DNA from: Candidatus Latescibacterota bacterium
Lineage (GTDB): Bacteria > JAAXHH01
Reading direction: 5' to 3'
Length of the DNA stretch: 64,000 bases
Assembly: GCA_022821085.1 (NCBI GenBank)
Contig: JAJEEG010000006.1
Location: 2,501,330-2,565,329 of the forward strand
The notes under the pieces were generated by a model that had not been told where the DNA came from, did no database searches, and saw only the letters and a list, made by a program, of their open reading frames with translations. Positions 52,022 through 61,269 of this stretch are shown here, piece by piece. Position numbers and translations under genes: made by a program. Numbering within the stretch: position 1 is the stretch's first letter; every line of letters begins with the position of its first letter.

Positions 52022-53652
52022 ACGCTCATGCAGTGGATTACCGCCAGGTGTTGCCGGACCACCTGCTGCATACCTTTCTCGAAGATTTCGAGTCGTTACG
52101 ACCTTTCTACACCCACGATCCACGCGATCCGGATGTATGGCCCCGCATGATCGAGGCCGTGAAGTCTCGCGCCGCACCACCGCCGCGAAAGGCGATGGCC
52201 AGGATCCTCGAAGTCCAGAACGGCCGGTTCGGGGCGGACGAGACCGTCCTCGCCAACACCCGTGCCCTCGCCGGAGATGATGCCTTCGTCGTTTCCACCG
52301 GACAGCAGACGGGCCTGTTGACCGGTCCGCTGTTCACCATCTACAAGGCCGTAACGGCGATCAAACTGGCGAGACGGGTGTCGGAAGAAACCGGCGTGCG
52401 CGCCGTGCCCGTTTTCTGGATGGCCGCCGACGACCATGACTACGCCGAGATCAACCATGTCCATGTCTGTCGCACGGACGGGGACGCCCTCAGGTTCGAG
52501 CTGAGCCCCGATGACCCCAACGACCGCCGGTCCGCGAGCGACCGCCTGCTCGGACCCGGAATCGAGGCGCTGCTCGGGCAGTTTGCCGAGGCCCTGCCCG
52601 ACTCGGAGTACCGCCCGTCCGCCATCGAGGCGCTTCGGCGGCACTGCACCGCCGGGACCTCGCTGTCCGATGCCTTCGCGCGGCTCATGACGCTGCTCTT
52701 CCGGGAACGAGGCCTGGTCCTCGTCGACCCCACCGACCCGGCGCTGAAACCCCTGATGCGCCCCGTGTTCGAGCAGGAAATCCGCGCGCCGCTCTCGACC
52801 ACGCGTTCGGTCCTGGAGGCGTCCCGCGATCTGGAGGACGCCGGACTGCGTCCCCAGGTCTCCCGGTCCCCGGACGCGGTGAACCTGTTTCTGTACCAGG
52901 ACGGGCAGCGCAACGCCCTGCACTACGAGGACGGGCGGTTCAGCAACCGGGACGAAAGCCTTTCATTTACCGAAAGCGACCTGCTCGAACTGCTCGATGA
53001 GGCGCCCGAGCGATTCACCCACAACGTCATCACCCGGCCCCTTGCACAGGACACGCTGTTCCCGACGCTGACCTATATCGGCGGTCCGGCGGAAATCGCC
53101 TACTACGGCCAGCTCGGCGGGGTCTACCGCCGGTTCGGCCTGCCCTTCCCCGTGGTCTGGCCCCGCGCGTCCCATACGCTGGTGGGCGCGAGGACCGCCC
53201 GGGTCCTGGAGAAGCACGGTCTCGCAATCTCCCATTTCGTCCGGGGCATCGAATCCGTGGTCGATCGGAAACTCCGGGAAGAGATGCCGGTTTCTGTCGC
53301 CGAAGGTCTCCGGGCCGTACGGGGCGACGTGGAAGCTCACTACAGAAGCCTGAAGGGACACGTGACCTCCATTGACCCCGGACTGAGCCGGATCGTCGAG
53401 GCCTCGGAGCGGAAGACCAACTTCGCCCTGGGCAGGCTGGAAGAAAAGACGCTCCGCGCCCTGAAGAAGGCGGACGGGGTCATGCGTGGCCAGATCATGC
53501 GGGCGGACCGGTTGCTGTATCCCAACGGGCACCTCCAGGAACGGGTAGCCAACATCTGGCAGTACGTCGCCCTTCACGGTTTCGACGTCATGAATACCCT
53601 CTTCGAGGCCACGGACGAAACGGACTTCAGACACAGGATGACCCCGCTATGA
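52018..53652 (+). CDS. bshC: bacillithiol biosynthesis cysteine-adding enzyme
   Basis: 544 residues, normal for BshC. The hallmark blocks are VVSTGQQTGLLTGPLFTIYK (91-110) and PVFWMAADDHDYAEINHVHV (131-150), followed by LTYIGGPAEIAYYGQLGGVY. BshC catalyses the last step, joining cysteine to glucosaminyl-malate to give bacillithiol. The gene overlaps the transporter gene upstream and bshB1 downstream by 4 bases each. The presence of BshC, BshB1 and BshA together makes a complete pathway here. The C-terminal coiled region typical of the family is present (residues about 430-500). Confidence 0.95.
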   Translation: MNAHAVDYRQVLPDHLLHTFLEDFESLRPFYTHDPRDPDVWPRMIEAVKSRAAPPPRKAMARILEVQNGRFGADETVLANTRALAGDDAFVVSTGQQTGLLTGPLFTIYKAVTAIKLARRVSEETGVRAVPVFWMAADDHDYAEINHVHVCRTDGDALRFELSPDDPNDRRSASDRLLGPGIEALLGQFAEALPDSEYRPSAIEALRRHCTAGTSLSDAFARLMTLLFRERGLVLVDPTDPALKPLMRPVFEQEIRAPLSTTRSVLEASRDLEDAGLRPQVSRSPDAVNLFLYQDGQRNALHYEDGRFSNRDESLSFTESDLLELLDEAPERFTHNVITRPLAQDTLFPTLTYIGGPAEIAYYGQLGGVYRRFGLPFPVVWPRASHTLVGARTARVLEKHGLAISHFVRGIESVVDRKLREEMPVSVAEGLRAVRGDVEAHYRSLKGHVTSIDPGLSRIVEASERKTNFALGRLEEKTLRALKKADGVMRGQIMRADRLLYPNGHLQERVANIWQYVALHGFDVMNTLFEATDETDFRHRMTPL

Positions 53653-54380
53653 AACTCGACGTGCTCGCCGTATCCCCGCACCCGGACGACGTGGAGCTGC
53701 ACTGCGGCGGACTGATGATAAGGTTCGCAGACCTGGGATATGCCACCGGTATCGTCGACATGAGCCTGGGCGAGATGGGCACCCGGGGAACGATCGACGG
53801 ACGGAAAGGGGAAGCGGCGGCGGCGGCGGAAGTGCTCGGACTGTCCGAACGGCTGAACCTCGAACTGCCGGACGCACGCATCGGTACCTGCCCGACGCAC
53901 CGCGACGCCCTCATCGGCGCCGTACGCCGGTACCGGCCCGATATGCTCCTCGTTCCCCACGAGATCGCCCGCCATCCCGATCACGAGGCGACCACCCGGC
54001 TGGCCCGGGACGCGGCCTTTCTCGCCGGCCTGGAGAAAATCGATACGGGCCACCCGGCCTTCAGGCCACGGAAAGTGATCTTCTACCTTACCCACCACCG
54101 CTACCAGGATCCCCGGCCTACCTTTATCGTCGACATCACGTCGACGTACCACCGGAAAATCGAGGCCGTGAAGGCCCACCGGTCACAGTTCCACGACCCG
54201 GACTCCACCGAACCGGAAACCTTTATCAGCCGGCCCGAGTTCCTTGAAGAGGTCCAGGCCCAGAGCCGTTACTACGGACAGCTGATCGGTGCGCGTTACG
54301 GAGAGCCTTTCGTCGTCCGGGAGTACCTTTCGATCGACGATCCCCTGGCACATTTCGTGGGCAGAGGCGGAAACAGATGA
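53649..54380 (+). CDS. bshB1: bacillithiol biosynthesis deacetylase
   Basis: 243 residues. The LmbE/PIG-L zinc site is AVSPHPDDVELHCGGLMIRF (8-27) and HEIARHPDHEATTRLARDAA (about 108-127); GEMGTRGTIDGRKGEAAAAA follows the first motif as in the BshB1 group. It removes the acetyl group from N-acetylglucosaminyl-malate to give glucosaminyl-malate, the substrate for BshC. It overlaps bshC and bshA by 4 bases on either side, supporting a coupled pathway. Confidence 0.94.
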   Translation: MKLDVLAVSPHPDDVELHCGGLMIRFADLGYATGIVDMSLGEMGTRGTIDGRKGEAAAAAEVLGLSERLNLELPDARIGTCPTHRDALIGAVRRYRPDMLLVPHEIARHPDHEATTRLARDAAFLAGLEKIDTGHPAFRPRKVIFYLTHHRYQDPRPTFIVDITSTYHRKIEAVKAHRSQFHDPDSTEPETFISRPEFLEEVQAQSRYYGQLIGARYGEPFVVREYLSIDDPLAHFVGRGGNR

Positions 54381-55498
54381 ACATCGGCATCACCTGTTAC
54401 CCGACCTACGGAGGAAGCGGCGCCATCGCCGCCGAGCTGGGACAGGCGCTGGCCCGGAAGGGGCACAGGGTCCACTTCGTGAGCTATTCGATCCCCTTCC
54501 GCCTGCAGGAATACAGCCAGAACATCTCCTTCCACAACGTGGAGGTCATGCCCTATCCGCTGTTCAAGTACCCGCCCTACACCCTCGCGCTCGCCGCGAA
54601 AATGGCGGACGTGGCCTCCGAAGCGGAGCTGGACATCCTCCACGTGCACTACGCCGTGCCCCACGCGACCTGCGCCTTCCTGGCGCGGCACATGCTGCGC
54701 GACCGGGACATCAAGGTCATCACGACCCTGCACGGCACCGATATTACCCTCGTGGGAAGCGACAAGTCCTTCTACCGGATCACCCGGTTCAGCATCGAGG
54801 AAAGCCAGGGGGTCACGGCGGTCTCCGAGTCGCTGAAGCGCGACACCCTGTCCCTCTTCGACATCGAGCAGGACATCAGGGTGATCCCCAATTTCGTGGA
54901 CGTCGACCGGTTCCGCCGGGGGGACGGCCACTGCGACATCAGCAACTTCGTCGACGATGACGAGAAGGTCATCGCGCACGTGTCGAATTTCCGGCCGGTC
55001 AAGCGCATCGGGGACATCATCCGCATGTACGCGGAGGTGCGGCGCAACGTAAAGTGCAAGCTGCTGCTCGTGGGGGAAGGTCCGGAGCGCATCCCCATGC
55101 AGGAACTGGCCCGGGAACTGGGGCTTCAGGACGGCGTGGTTTTCATGGGAGAGCAGGAGGGGGTGGACCGCATCCTCTCCTGTTCCGACCTGTATCTGCT
55201 GCCCAGCGAACAGGAGAGCTTCGGCCTGTCGGCCCTGGAGGCCATGAGCTGCGGCGTCCCGGTGATCGGCGCCAATGCCGGCGGCCTGCCGGAACTCGTG
55301 CGCCACGGTGAGACGGGATACATCACCGAGGTGGGCGACATCCGGCAGATGGCCCGGCACGCCACGGACCTGCTGGTGAACGACGACTTGCGAGAGGCGG
55401 TCGGCCGGCAGGCCCGGCAGCGTGTGCTGGACCACTTCGCGGAAGAAGCCGTGGTCCCGCATTACGAAGCCTACTACGAAGAGGTGTTGCGGAGTTAG
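54377..55498 (+). CDS. bshA: N-acetyl-alpha-D-glucosaminyl-L-malate synthase
   Basis: 373 residues, the usual length of BshA, a GT4 glycosyltransferase with a GT-B fold. The N-terminus [20 protein letters not shown], the segment [40 protein letters not shown], and the C-terminal nucleotide-binding [20 protein letters not shown] all fit. It transfers GlcNAc from UDP-GlcNAc to L-malate, the first step of bacillithiol synthesis. It is the last gene of the operon; a convergent rhodanese gene lies 26 bases beyond. Confidence 0.95.
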   Translation: MNIGITCYPTYGGSGAIAAELGQALARKGHRVHFVSYSIPFRLQEYSQNISFHNVEVMPYPLFKYPPYTLALAAKMADVASEAELDILHVHYAVPHATCAFLARHMLRDRDIKVITTLHGTDITLVGSDKSFYRITRFSIEESQGVTAVSESLKRDTLSLFDIEQDIRVIPNFVDVDRFRRGDGHCDISNFVDDDEKVIAHVSNFRPVKRIGDIIRMYAEVRRNVKCKLLLVGEGPERIPMQELARELGLQDGVVFMGEQEGVDRILSCSDLYLLPSEQESFGLSALEAMSCGVPVIGANAGGLPELVRHGETGYITEVGDIRQMARHATDLLVNDDLREAVGRQARQRVLDHFAEEAVVPHYEAYYEEVLRS

Positions 55499-55528
55499 GT
55501 CCCGTCAGGTCCCGTCAGCCCCCGTCAG
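55497..55528. repeat. 10-base tandem repeat between convergent genes
   Basis: Three imperfect copies of GGTCCCGTCA-type sequence lie between the bshA stop and the rhodanese stop. There is no hairpin good enough to call a terminator. Confidence 0.6.
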
Positions 55529-55971
55529 GCTTCTTCCGACTTCGCCGCGAGCGACGCATAACTAACGCCGTCACCGCTCTCGTAGCTCACCGGCAGTCCA
55601 ACCTCCTCCCATCCCGGATTGACCACCTGGCCGAAGGGCGTCATCTCACCGCTGAACCCGCAGCGCATGTTGACGACCTTCTGGTATCCCATCGACTGGA
55701 GCAGTTCGGCGGCATGGTTGGACCGCTGGCCCGTCCGGCAGCCTAGCACGAGCCTGGCATCCTCCGGATAGTTCGCCTTCATCACCCGGACGAAATCTGG
55801 ATTCGGCGTCATCTGCCCGGTCTGCTCGTCCGCGTGCAGCAGGGGGATGTTTACGGCCGGCGCGGGATGGCCCTGGTCGAACTCGGGGACCGACCGGACG
55901 TCGATGTAGGCGTACCCCTCGGATTCGACCAGCCTGGCCGCCTCGTCGGGCATGATCTGTTCCACGCTCAT
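55525..55971 (-). CDS. rhodanese-domain sulfurtransferase
   Basis: 148 residues from the ATG at 55971 that follows AGGAG; a longer frame to 56073 lacks any family similarity. The family features are AYIDVRSVPEFDQGHPAPAV, with the DVR motif, and the active-site loop LVLGCRTGQRSNHAAELL with the catalytic cysteine C78. It transfers sulfane sulfur or handles persulfides. The gene is convergent with bshA. Since bacillithiol persulfides are known in other bacteria, a functional link is possible but only suggested by position. Confidence 0.85.
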   Translation of the reverse strand: MSVEQIMPDEAARLVESEGYAYIDVRSVPEFDQGHPAPAVNIPLLHADEQTGQMTPNPDFVRVMKANYPEDARLVLGCRTGQRSNHAAELLQSMGYQKVVNMRCGFSGEMTPFGQVVNPGWEEVGLPVSYESGDGVSYASLAAKSEEA

Positions 55972-56088
55972 GTAGGAACTCCTTTCAGTTTCAGCTTCTT
56001 GAAAACGGCCATGAATTCGCCGCCGTTGTTGTACCCTCGCCGCCGCGTGCTCCGCGCCATACGACACGCTCACGGCCGGACAAGCCGG

Positions 56089-58086
56089 CTACCAAGTCTC
56101 CACGATGTGGCCGGAATTCGGAAACCAGATCACATCCACGCCATAGGAAAGCGCCACGCCCAGTACGTAACCCACCAGCATGCCGATGAAGAAGGGCTGG
56201 GCCTGGTGGTAGAGCCTCGTGCCGCCCAGTTTCATGATCAAGGCCTTGATGAGCCATACGAGGAAGATCGAGGTGGCGATCATCCCGATGCCCCAGGTCT
56301 TGGCCACCGCCCATCCGATGGGGTGCAGCGGCCACCAGTGGAAATTGTGATGGGCGAGGATCAGCAGCCAGGCGACGAACGCGCCGACTCCGAGGCCCAG
56401 GTACTCGCCGCCGGTCAGCTGGGTCTGGTTGTTTATCCACGTCGTCAGCGTCACGAATCCGTTTTTCGCGTTGCCGAAGGCGTCCCTGAACCCGTCCGCC
56501 CCCGTGGTGTCGTAGCCCAGAAAGATGGTGTAGACGACCGATATGACCGCGGCCATGACGAGCGCCGAGACGATGACGGGGAATATGCCGCGCCTGGCGC
56601 CGCCGACTTCGTCTCCCATCTTGTTGACATGGGCCATGGCGCACATGCCCAGCGTGCGCCAGTTCCTCGAGAAGGTCTGCGACAGGGTCAGGATGGTAAG
56701 GTCCGCCCGATGCAGGTTCGCCGATCCGAAGGAGAAAACGGTGAACTCGTGGGCGTTGTAGGGCAGGTCCAGGTTGATCAGTCCGGCTTCCGCCACCACG
56801 CGGGTGACGCCGAGAAACAGCAGCATGCACGTGGCCAGCAGCGTGGCCGCCGCGGCGAGGGACATCCCCATGCTGACCAGGAAGAAGAACATGTAGATTA
56901 CGCCAACAACCACGCCCGCCAGGGCGGTCCGGTACGAGAAGAACTCGCCTGAATCGTCGATGTCCTGTCCCCGTCCGATGGCCTTCCTCACCACGTCGTA
57001 CAGGTGTCGCCGGGCCATCCAGAGGCCGAAGAGGGTGTACATGAAGAAGCCGCCCAGGTGCTGGGCCGTAACGATCTCGGTCGTCTTCGGAATGCCGAAC
57101 CGGCTCATGATGCCGATCTGGATCGTGGCCAGCAGGAAGAACACCCAGATGCTGAACAGGATATTCAGGTTCGTGAAGAAGCCTATGCCGATGAATGCGA
57201 AATTGATCTTGAACTGAATCGGCGGAAAGGATTCGGCCAGGGTGATCGGTATGCGGTAATCCCCGCCCAGCTCGATGGGAGGCACGACGTCCCAGTACGA
57301 AACGATGTTCCACAGAATGACGAAGAGGGGGATGGAGAAACCGTACCAGAATACCCTGGACCGGGCGATCCGGGGAAGCACGGAGCCGCTTTCGTCATCC
57401 TCGACGAGCAGCAGGGGCACGCGGGCCAGCGGGAAGGTCAACCGCTCCCTTTCGATCCACTGCTTGCGCAGGATCACCATGAGCGATGCGCTGGCGAAGA
57501 AGAGGGCCAGGAAGAAGGTGCCCCACCAGCTCATGGGGATGACCCAGTCCCGCCAGGGGATGACGCCCGTAGAAGGCAGGCCCTCGTAGAACCAGTGCAC
57601 GGCCCGTCGTTCGTCGGTGACGACCAGCCAGGTCGGCAGGTACTCGAAGAACAACTCGACGTATCTGTTCTCGGAATTGGCGTAGTAGTGGGGGATGGAG
57701 GGCACGGCGACCCAGTAAGTGGTAAAGGCCCACCCCGGAATGGCGGAGGCCGTAAACACGATGAAGAAGATGATGATCAGTTCCGGCGCGGTGAAAATCC
57801 GCGTTGGCGCGAAACGCTTCAACAGGCCGTTGATGACGAATACGACCAGCATGAAGGGAAAGAGCGCCGCCATGGGCATGTGGGTTATGGAGAGGTAGGA
57901 GGAGTGGGCTTCGAAGGCGGAATGCACCACCCACCACGCCATGAGCGCGGAGAGTCCCAGGCCCAGGCCCACGGCCCGGAGCGTCATGCCCGACGCCAGC
58001 CCCTCATGTCGGGCGGGAGCGCCCCCTCCGGGAGGCTGGGCATCCGGCTTTCCGGACGGCGCGGAAGACCGCTGGCGTACGCTCAT
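56089..58086 (-). CDS. polytopic membrane protein, DUF6785 family
   Basis: 665 residues from the ATG at 58086; the frame extends 54 codons further into a repeat-rich region and that part looks non-coding. It has about 14 helices and is a paralogue of the protein at 47276-49270: WIERERLTFPLARVPLLLVE corresponds to the same block there, and the ends (GVALSYGVDVIWFPNSGHIV and VVISMFVDYVWFPHAGHHIY) also match. The biochemical role of this family is unknown. Length and topology are those of a secondary transporter. The rhodanese gene follows downstream on the same strand by about 117 bases. Confidence 0.68.
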   Translation of the reverse strand: MSVRQRSSAPSGKPDAQPPGGGAPARHEGLASGMTLRAVGLGLGLSALMAWWVVHSAFEAHSSYLSITHMPMAALFPFMLVVFVINGLLKRFAPTRIFTAPELIIIFFIVFTASAIPGWAFTTYWVAVPSIPHYYANSENRYVELFFEYLPTWLVVTDERRAVHWFYEGLPSTGVIPWRDWVIPMSWWGTFFLALFFASASLMVILRKQWIERERLTFPLARVPLLLVEDDESGSVLPRIARSRVFWYGFSIPLFVILWNIVSYWDVVPPIELGGDYRIPITLAESFPPIQFKINFAFIGIGFFTNLNILFSIWVFFLLATIQIGIMSRFGIPKTTEIVTAQHLGGFFMYTLFGLWMARRHLYDVVRKAIGRGQDIDDSGEFFSYRTALAGVVVGVIYMFFFLVSMGMSLAAAATLLATCMLLFLGVTRVVAEAGLINLDLPYNAHEFTVFSFGSANLHRADLTILTLSQTFSRNWRTLGMCAMAHVNKMGDEVGGARRGIFPVIVSALVMAAVISVVYTIFLGYDTTGADGFRDAFGNAKNGFVTLTTWINNQTQLTGGEYLGLGVGAFVAWLLILAHHNFHWWPLHPIGWAVAKTWGIGMIATSIFLVWLIKALIMKLGGTRLYHQAQPFFIGMLVGYVLGVALSYGVDVIWFPNSGHIVETW

Positions 58087-58410
58087 GAGACGGGTCGCTT
58101 GAGGGAATGGAAATAACTGGATCTGCCGGTCGATCGCCGGTCGATCGCCGATCGGCCACCGGTGAATAACCGGCCGTTCACCGATTATCCACCGGCCGTT
58201 CACCGGCCGTTCACCGGCCGTTCCGGGATGCGCACAATGTATCTGCATGGCGGGGTCCGATCAAGGACTAAAACGGCTGCCGGCGGGCCGCGGGCAGGCC
58301 GCGGACAGGCCGCGGGAACGCGGCTGTTTCCCTTGACACCGGCCCTCGCGCGCCATACCATGGACGAGGTTTTCAGGCCGTTGTTTTCCCGCGGAAAAAG
58401 GACCGTTTTC
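58087..58410. other. 324-base divergent gap, repeat-rich
   Basis: Between the leftward membrane protein gene and the rightward epimerase gene. The left part (58117-58225) is filled with short GC-rich repeats, described separately. The right part contains an AAGGA ribosome site for the epimerase gene. No clear promoter consensus or gene is visible. Confidence 0.55.
58117..58225. repeat. short GC-rich repeats
   Basis: Several copies of CGGTCGATCGCC-type units are followed by four copies of an 11-base CCGGCCGTTCA-like unit. These are probably simple slippage repeats in a promoter-containing gap. Confidence 0.8.
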
Positions 58411-59382
58411 ATGCAGTATCTGCTCACCGGCGGATATGGTTGCATCGGCTCGTGGATCGTGAAGAACCTGGTCGACGACGGGCACGATGTCGCCATCTAC
58501 GATCTGGTGGAACACACCGCCCGCATGGCGTTGATCATGGACGGGGAACAGATCGCCCGGGTCCGGTTTATCGAGGGCGACATCGCCGACGGGACCCACT
58601 TCACCCGGGTGGTCGGAGAAACGGGCGCGTCCCGCATCATCCATCTGGCCGGGCTGCAGGTCCCCGTGTGCCGGGCCGACCCCATCAAGGGCGCCACGGT
58701 CAACGTAATCGGCACGCTAAACGTCTTCGAGGCCGCCAGAATCCACAACGATATCGTACAGCGCGTCGTCTACGCGAGTTCCGCGGCGGTTTACGGCATG
58801 GAGGACGACTACGACGCGGGTCCGGTCGGCAACGACGCGGTGCTGCGGCCCGTGACCCACTACGGCGTCTTCAAGCAGTGCAACGAGGCGAACGCGCGGG
58901 TGTATTACCTGGACCACGGCATTTCAAGCATCGGCCTGCGGCCATGGACCGTGTACGGACCGGGCCGGGACTTCGGACTGACCTCCGATCCCACGAAGGC
59001 GGTCAAGGCCGCCCTGTTGGGCCGGCCGTACGAGATCGGGTACGGCGGGCGGAACAACATGCAGTACGTGAACGACACAGCCCGGACCTTCCTCCGCTGC
59101 GCCGAGGCGGACACCACGGGCGCCGGGGCCTACAGCATCCGCGGCGACGTCGTGACCATCGACGAAGTCATCGCATCCATCGAGCGCGTCGTACCGGGTT
59201 CGGAGGGACTCATCTCCCACCTGGACCTGAACCTGCCCATCGCGCCCGACCTCGATGACCGCGCCATCCAGGAGGACGTGGGCGAGATTCCCTACACGCC
59301 GCTGGACGAGGGGATCCGGGAAACCTGGGACGTATTCCGCCGCCATCACGAGGCCGGCACGCTGAGCACGGACGACCTGTAG
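58411..59382 (+). CDS. NAD-dependent epimerase/dehydratase (SDR extended)
   Basis: 323 residues from an ATG with an AAGGA site. The NAD-binding motif is YLLTGGYGCIGSWIVKNL (G-x-x-G-x-x-G at 7-13), the catalytic S...Y-x-x-x-K is found as VVYASSAAVYGMEDD and VTHYGVFKQCNEANARVY, and the C-terminal block is IGLRPWTVYGPGRDFG. Extended SDRs of this type act on nucleotide sugars or sugar-like molecules. It is followed after 13 bases by a PhyH dioxygenase gene on the same strand. The substrate is unknown. Confidence 0.85.
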   Translation: MQYLLTGGYGCIGSWIVKNLVDDGHDVAIYDLVEHTARMALIMDGEQIARVRFIEGDIADGTHFTRVVGETGASRIIHLAGLQVPVCRADPIKGATVNVIGTLNVFEAARIHNDIVQRVVYASSAAVYGMEDDYDAGPVGNDAVLRPVTHYGVFKQCNEANARVYYLDHGISSIGLRPWTVYGPGRDFGLTSDPTKAVKAALLGRPYEIGYGGRNNMQYVNDTARTFLRCAEADTTGAGAYSIRGDVVTIDEVIASIERVVPGSEGLISHLDLNLPIAPDLDDRAIQEDVGEIPYTPLDEGIRETWDVFRRHHEAGTLSTDDL

Positions 59383-59395
59383 GGATATACCTGCC

Positions 59396-60190
59396 ATGAC
59401 GCTGGAACGTCAGATACAGGCCATGCGGCTCGACGGCTGGTGCGTCCTGGACAACATCATACCGGCGGACAGGCTGGACGAGATACGCGACCGGGTCATT
59501 GCCTCCACCAACCGCCACCGGAACCCCGACGCACCCGCGAACATCGGCCACGTAAGCGGTTTCCTGAAATACGACCAGTCGCTGGCGCCCTGGCTCGCGG
59601 ACCGGCGTCTCCTCGACCTGGCCGGCGCGCTGCTCGGTCGCCATTTCCGTATCTCCTTCACCACGGCCACCATCAACGAGCCCGGGAACGAACGCGGTGG
59701 CTGGCACGCGGACTGGCCCTTCAACCAACGGAACGCAGGACATGTGCCCGCTCCATACCCGGACGCGGTCATGCACCTCACGACCATCTGGATGCTCTCC
59801 TCCTTCACCGGCGAGAACGGGGGCACGCTCATCGTCCCGGGCAGCCACCGCAACGACAACAATCCCACCGGCAACAACGGAGTATCTCCCGACGAACCCC
59901 ATCCAAACGAGCTGAACGTGACCGGCGAGGCGGGAAGCGTCCTCGTCATGGACAGCAGGCTCTGGCATTCGACGGCCGCCAACACCTCCCGGGATCCCCG
60001 CGTGGCCGTCGTTGTCCGCTACGCGCCCTGGTGGCTGAACCTGAACGTGCTGCGGCCCGGTTCGGAAGACCGCCGGATCCTGGTGGACGAGACCGGCGGA
60101 ACGGAGAACCTGGTCCCCTCCCTCCCCAGGGACATCTTCGACGGACTGCCCGGTGAGCTGAAACCCCTCGTTTCCCACTGGGTGGAGTAG
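59396..60190 (+). CDS. phytanoyl-CoA dioxygenase (PhyH) family protein
   Basis: 264 residues. The iron-binding H-x-D is in RGGWHADWPFNQRNAGHV, the distal histidine in SRLWHSTAANTSRDPRVAVV with a nearby arginine for 2-oxoglutarate, and GGTLIVPGSHRNDNNPTGN is the usual strand before it. It differs from the PhyH protein at 27915-28748, so the two are separate family members. It forms an operon with the epimerase gene upstream, 13 bases away. A hydroxylation of a sugar-derived product is possible, but nothing fixes the substrate. Confidence 0.85.
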   Translation: MTLERQIQAMRLDGWCVLDNIIPADRLDEIRDRVIASTNRHRNPDAPANIGHVSGFLKYDQSLAPWLADRRLLDLAGALLGRHFRISFTTATINEPGNERGGWHADWPFNQRNAGHVPAPYPDAVMHLTTIWMLSSFTGENGGTLIVPGSHRNDNNPTGNNGVSPDEPHPNELNVTGEAGSVLVMDSRLWHSTAANTSRDPRVAVVVRYAPWWLNLNVLRPGSEDRRILVDETGGTENLVPSLPRDIFDGLPGELKPLVSHWVE

Positions 60191-60277
60191 GATTCCGTAT
60201 ACCTCGGCAGAACATTCCCCGGGCTCCCGAAACATTAGACCCGTCGCATTAGTCCAATATCCAAAAACCGCAGTAGA

Positions 60278-60305
60278 CTTTTTCGATTCCATGAATCGAG
60301 AAAAG
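60278..60305. other. AT-rich inverted repeat
   Basis: CTTTTTCGATTC (60278-60289), a CAT loop, and GAATCGAGAAAAG (60293-60305) pair over 12 bases with one base bulged. It may be a terminator-like hairpin after the PhyH gene or an operator for the following gene. There is no GC-rich stem and no clear T-run in the forward direction. Confidence 0.5.
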
Positions 60306-60447
60306 AAGGGTGTGTGGCCGGCCCCGCGGCCGGCACGGTCGCAGGAAACCACGAGCGGCGACGCAACCTTTTCATCATCGCCGAAGTCTTAATCGCAGAA
60401 CCGAAAGCTCGATGAACATTAACCATACCACACAGGATTCGGGTCCC

Positions 60448-61221
60448 ATGAATGCATTTTGGAAACTCTCGGTTGCTTGCGTATGTATAGCGGTGAATTT
60501 GAATGCAGCAGCTCAGGATGCGCAGGATACCGAGATGATGCGAACTGACCGGGGATATGTGGAAAGCACCACGGCGACGTACACGGTCGATCCCGGCGGC
60601 GAGCTGACCATTGACGCCGACTTTGGTTCCGTTCGTATCGAGACCGCGGCCACCGACAAAGTGGAGATCCTCGTAGAAAAGCAACGGAAGGAAGGCACCG
60701 AAGACGAGGCCCGCCGCGCCTTCGAGGAAGTGGAGGTAACCACGGAACAGCAGGGCAACGACGTGCACATCCGCGTCGACCATTCGCGATGGTTAGGACG
60801 CAACGGCATGTCCGTCGAGATGACGGTCAAGGTGCCCTATACCTACAATCTGGACATCGAGACGGCAGGAGGCAGCATCATAATCGCGGATCTGGACGGC
60901 GAGATCAGGGCGAAGACGGCCGGCGGAAGCGTCCGGATCGGGGCGACACTGGGGGACGTGAACGCCAGGACCCTGGGTGGGAGCATCCGCATCGGCCCCA
61001 CCGAAGGAGGCGTGGCTGCGAAGACCCTGGGCGGTAGTATAGAAATAGGTGACACGAAGGGAGACGTGTCTGCCCATACGATGGGCGGAAGTATCCGCGT
61101 CGGACGAACCGAAGGTGACCTGACCGCATACACCATGGGCGGGAACATCACCGTGGAAGCCGCTTCGGGCAAAGTGTCGGCCAAGACCCTGGGTGGAAAA
61201 GTCAGGGTCGGTTCTACGTAA
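60448..61221 (+). CDS. exported DUF4097-like beta-repeat protein
   Basis: 257 residues from the ATG at 60448 at the head of the signal peptide (MNAFWKLSVACVCIAVNLNA, cleavage near AAA-Q); an ATG at 60412 is an alternative. After a mixed domain (about 25-130) there are seven 18-residue repeats with consensus (K/R)T-x-GGS-(I/V)-x-(I/V)-G, for example KTAGGSVRIGATLGDVN and RTLGGSIRIGPTEGGVA. Such repeats fold as a right-handed parallel beta helix in the DUF4097 family. The next gene encodes a longer paralogue 48 bases downstream. Export to the envelope is likely. The function is unknown. Confidence 0.8.
   Translation: MNAFWKLSVACVCIAVNLNAAAQDAQDTEMMRTDRGYVESTTATYTVDPGGELTIDADFGSVRIETAATDKVEILVEKQRKEGTEDEARRAFEEVEVTTEQQGNDVHIRVDHSRWLGRNGMSVEMTVKVPYTYNLDIETAGGSIIIADLDGEIRAKTAGGSVRIGATLGDVNARTLGGSIRIGPTEGGVAAKTLGGSIEIGDTKGDVSAHTMGGSIRVGRTEGDLTAYTMGGNITVEAASGKVSAKTLGGKVRVGST
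60850..61218 (+). repeat. 54-base tandem coding repeats in the first DUF4097-like gene
   Basis: Seven diverged copies of an 18-codon unit, each with a T-x-GGS core. They match the protein repeats and could change number by slippage. Confidence 0.8.
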
Positions 61222-61269
61222 CGAGCCGCCGGCGATGGCAACCGCATGTTTTGACAATTGGGAGGAATG

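Noticed and set aside
50342-52180. 612-codon minus-strand frame over the MMPL transporter gene
   Set aside because: The plus-strand gene carries RND motifs and is coupled to bshC; the minus frame is a composition shadow.
58162-58410. N-terminal extension of the epimerase gene
   Set aside because: It consists of translated short DNA repeats; the ATG at 58411 has a ribosome site and begins the NAD-binding strand.
60278-60305. Rho-independent terminator after the PhyH gene
   Set aside because: The stem is AT-rich and no T-run follows on the relevant strand, so it is recorded only as an inverted repeat.
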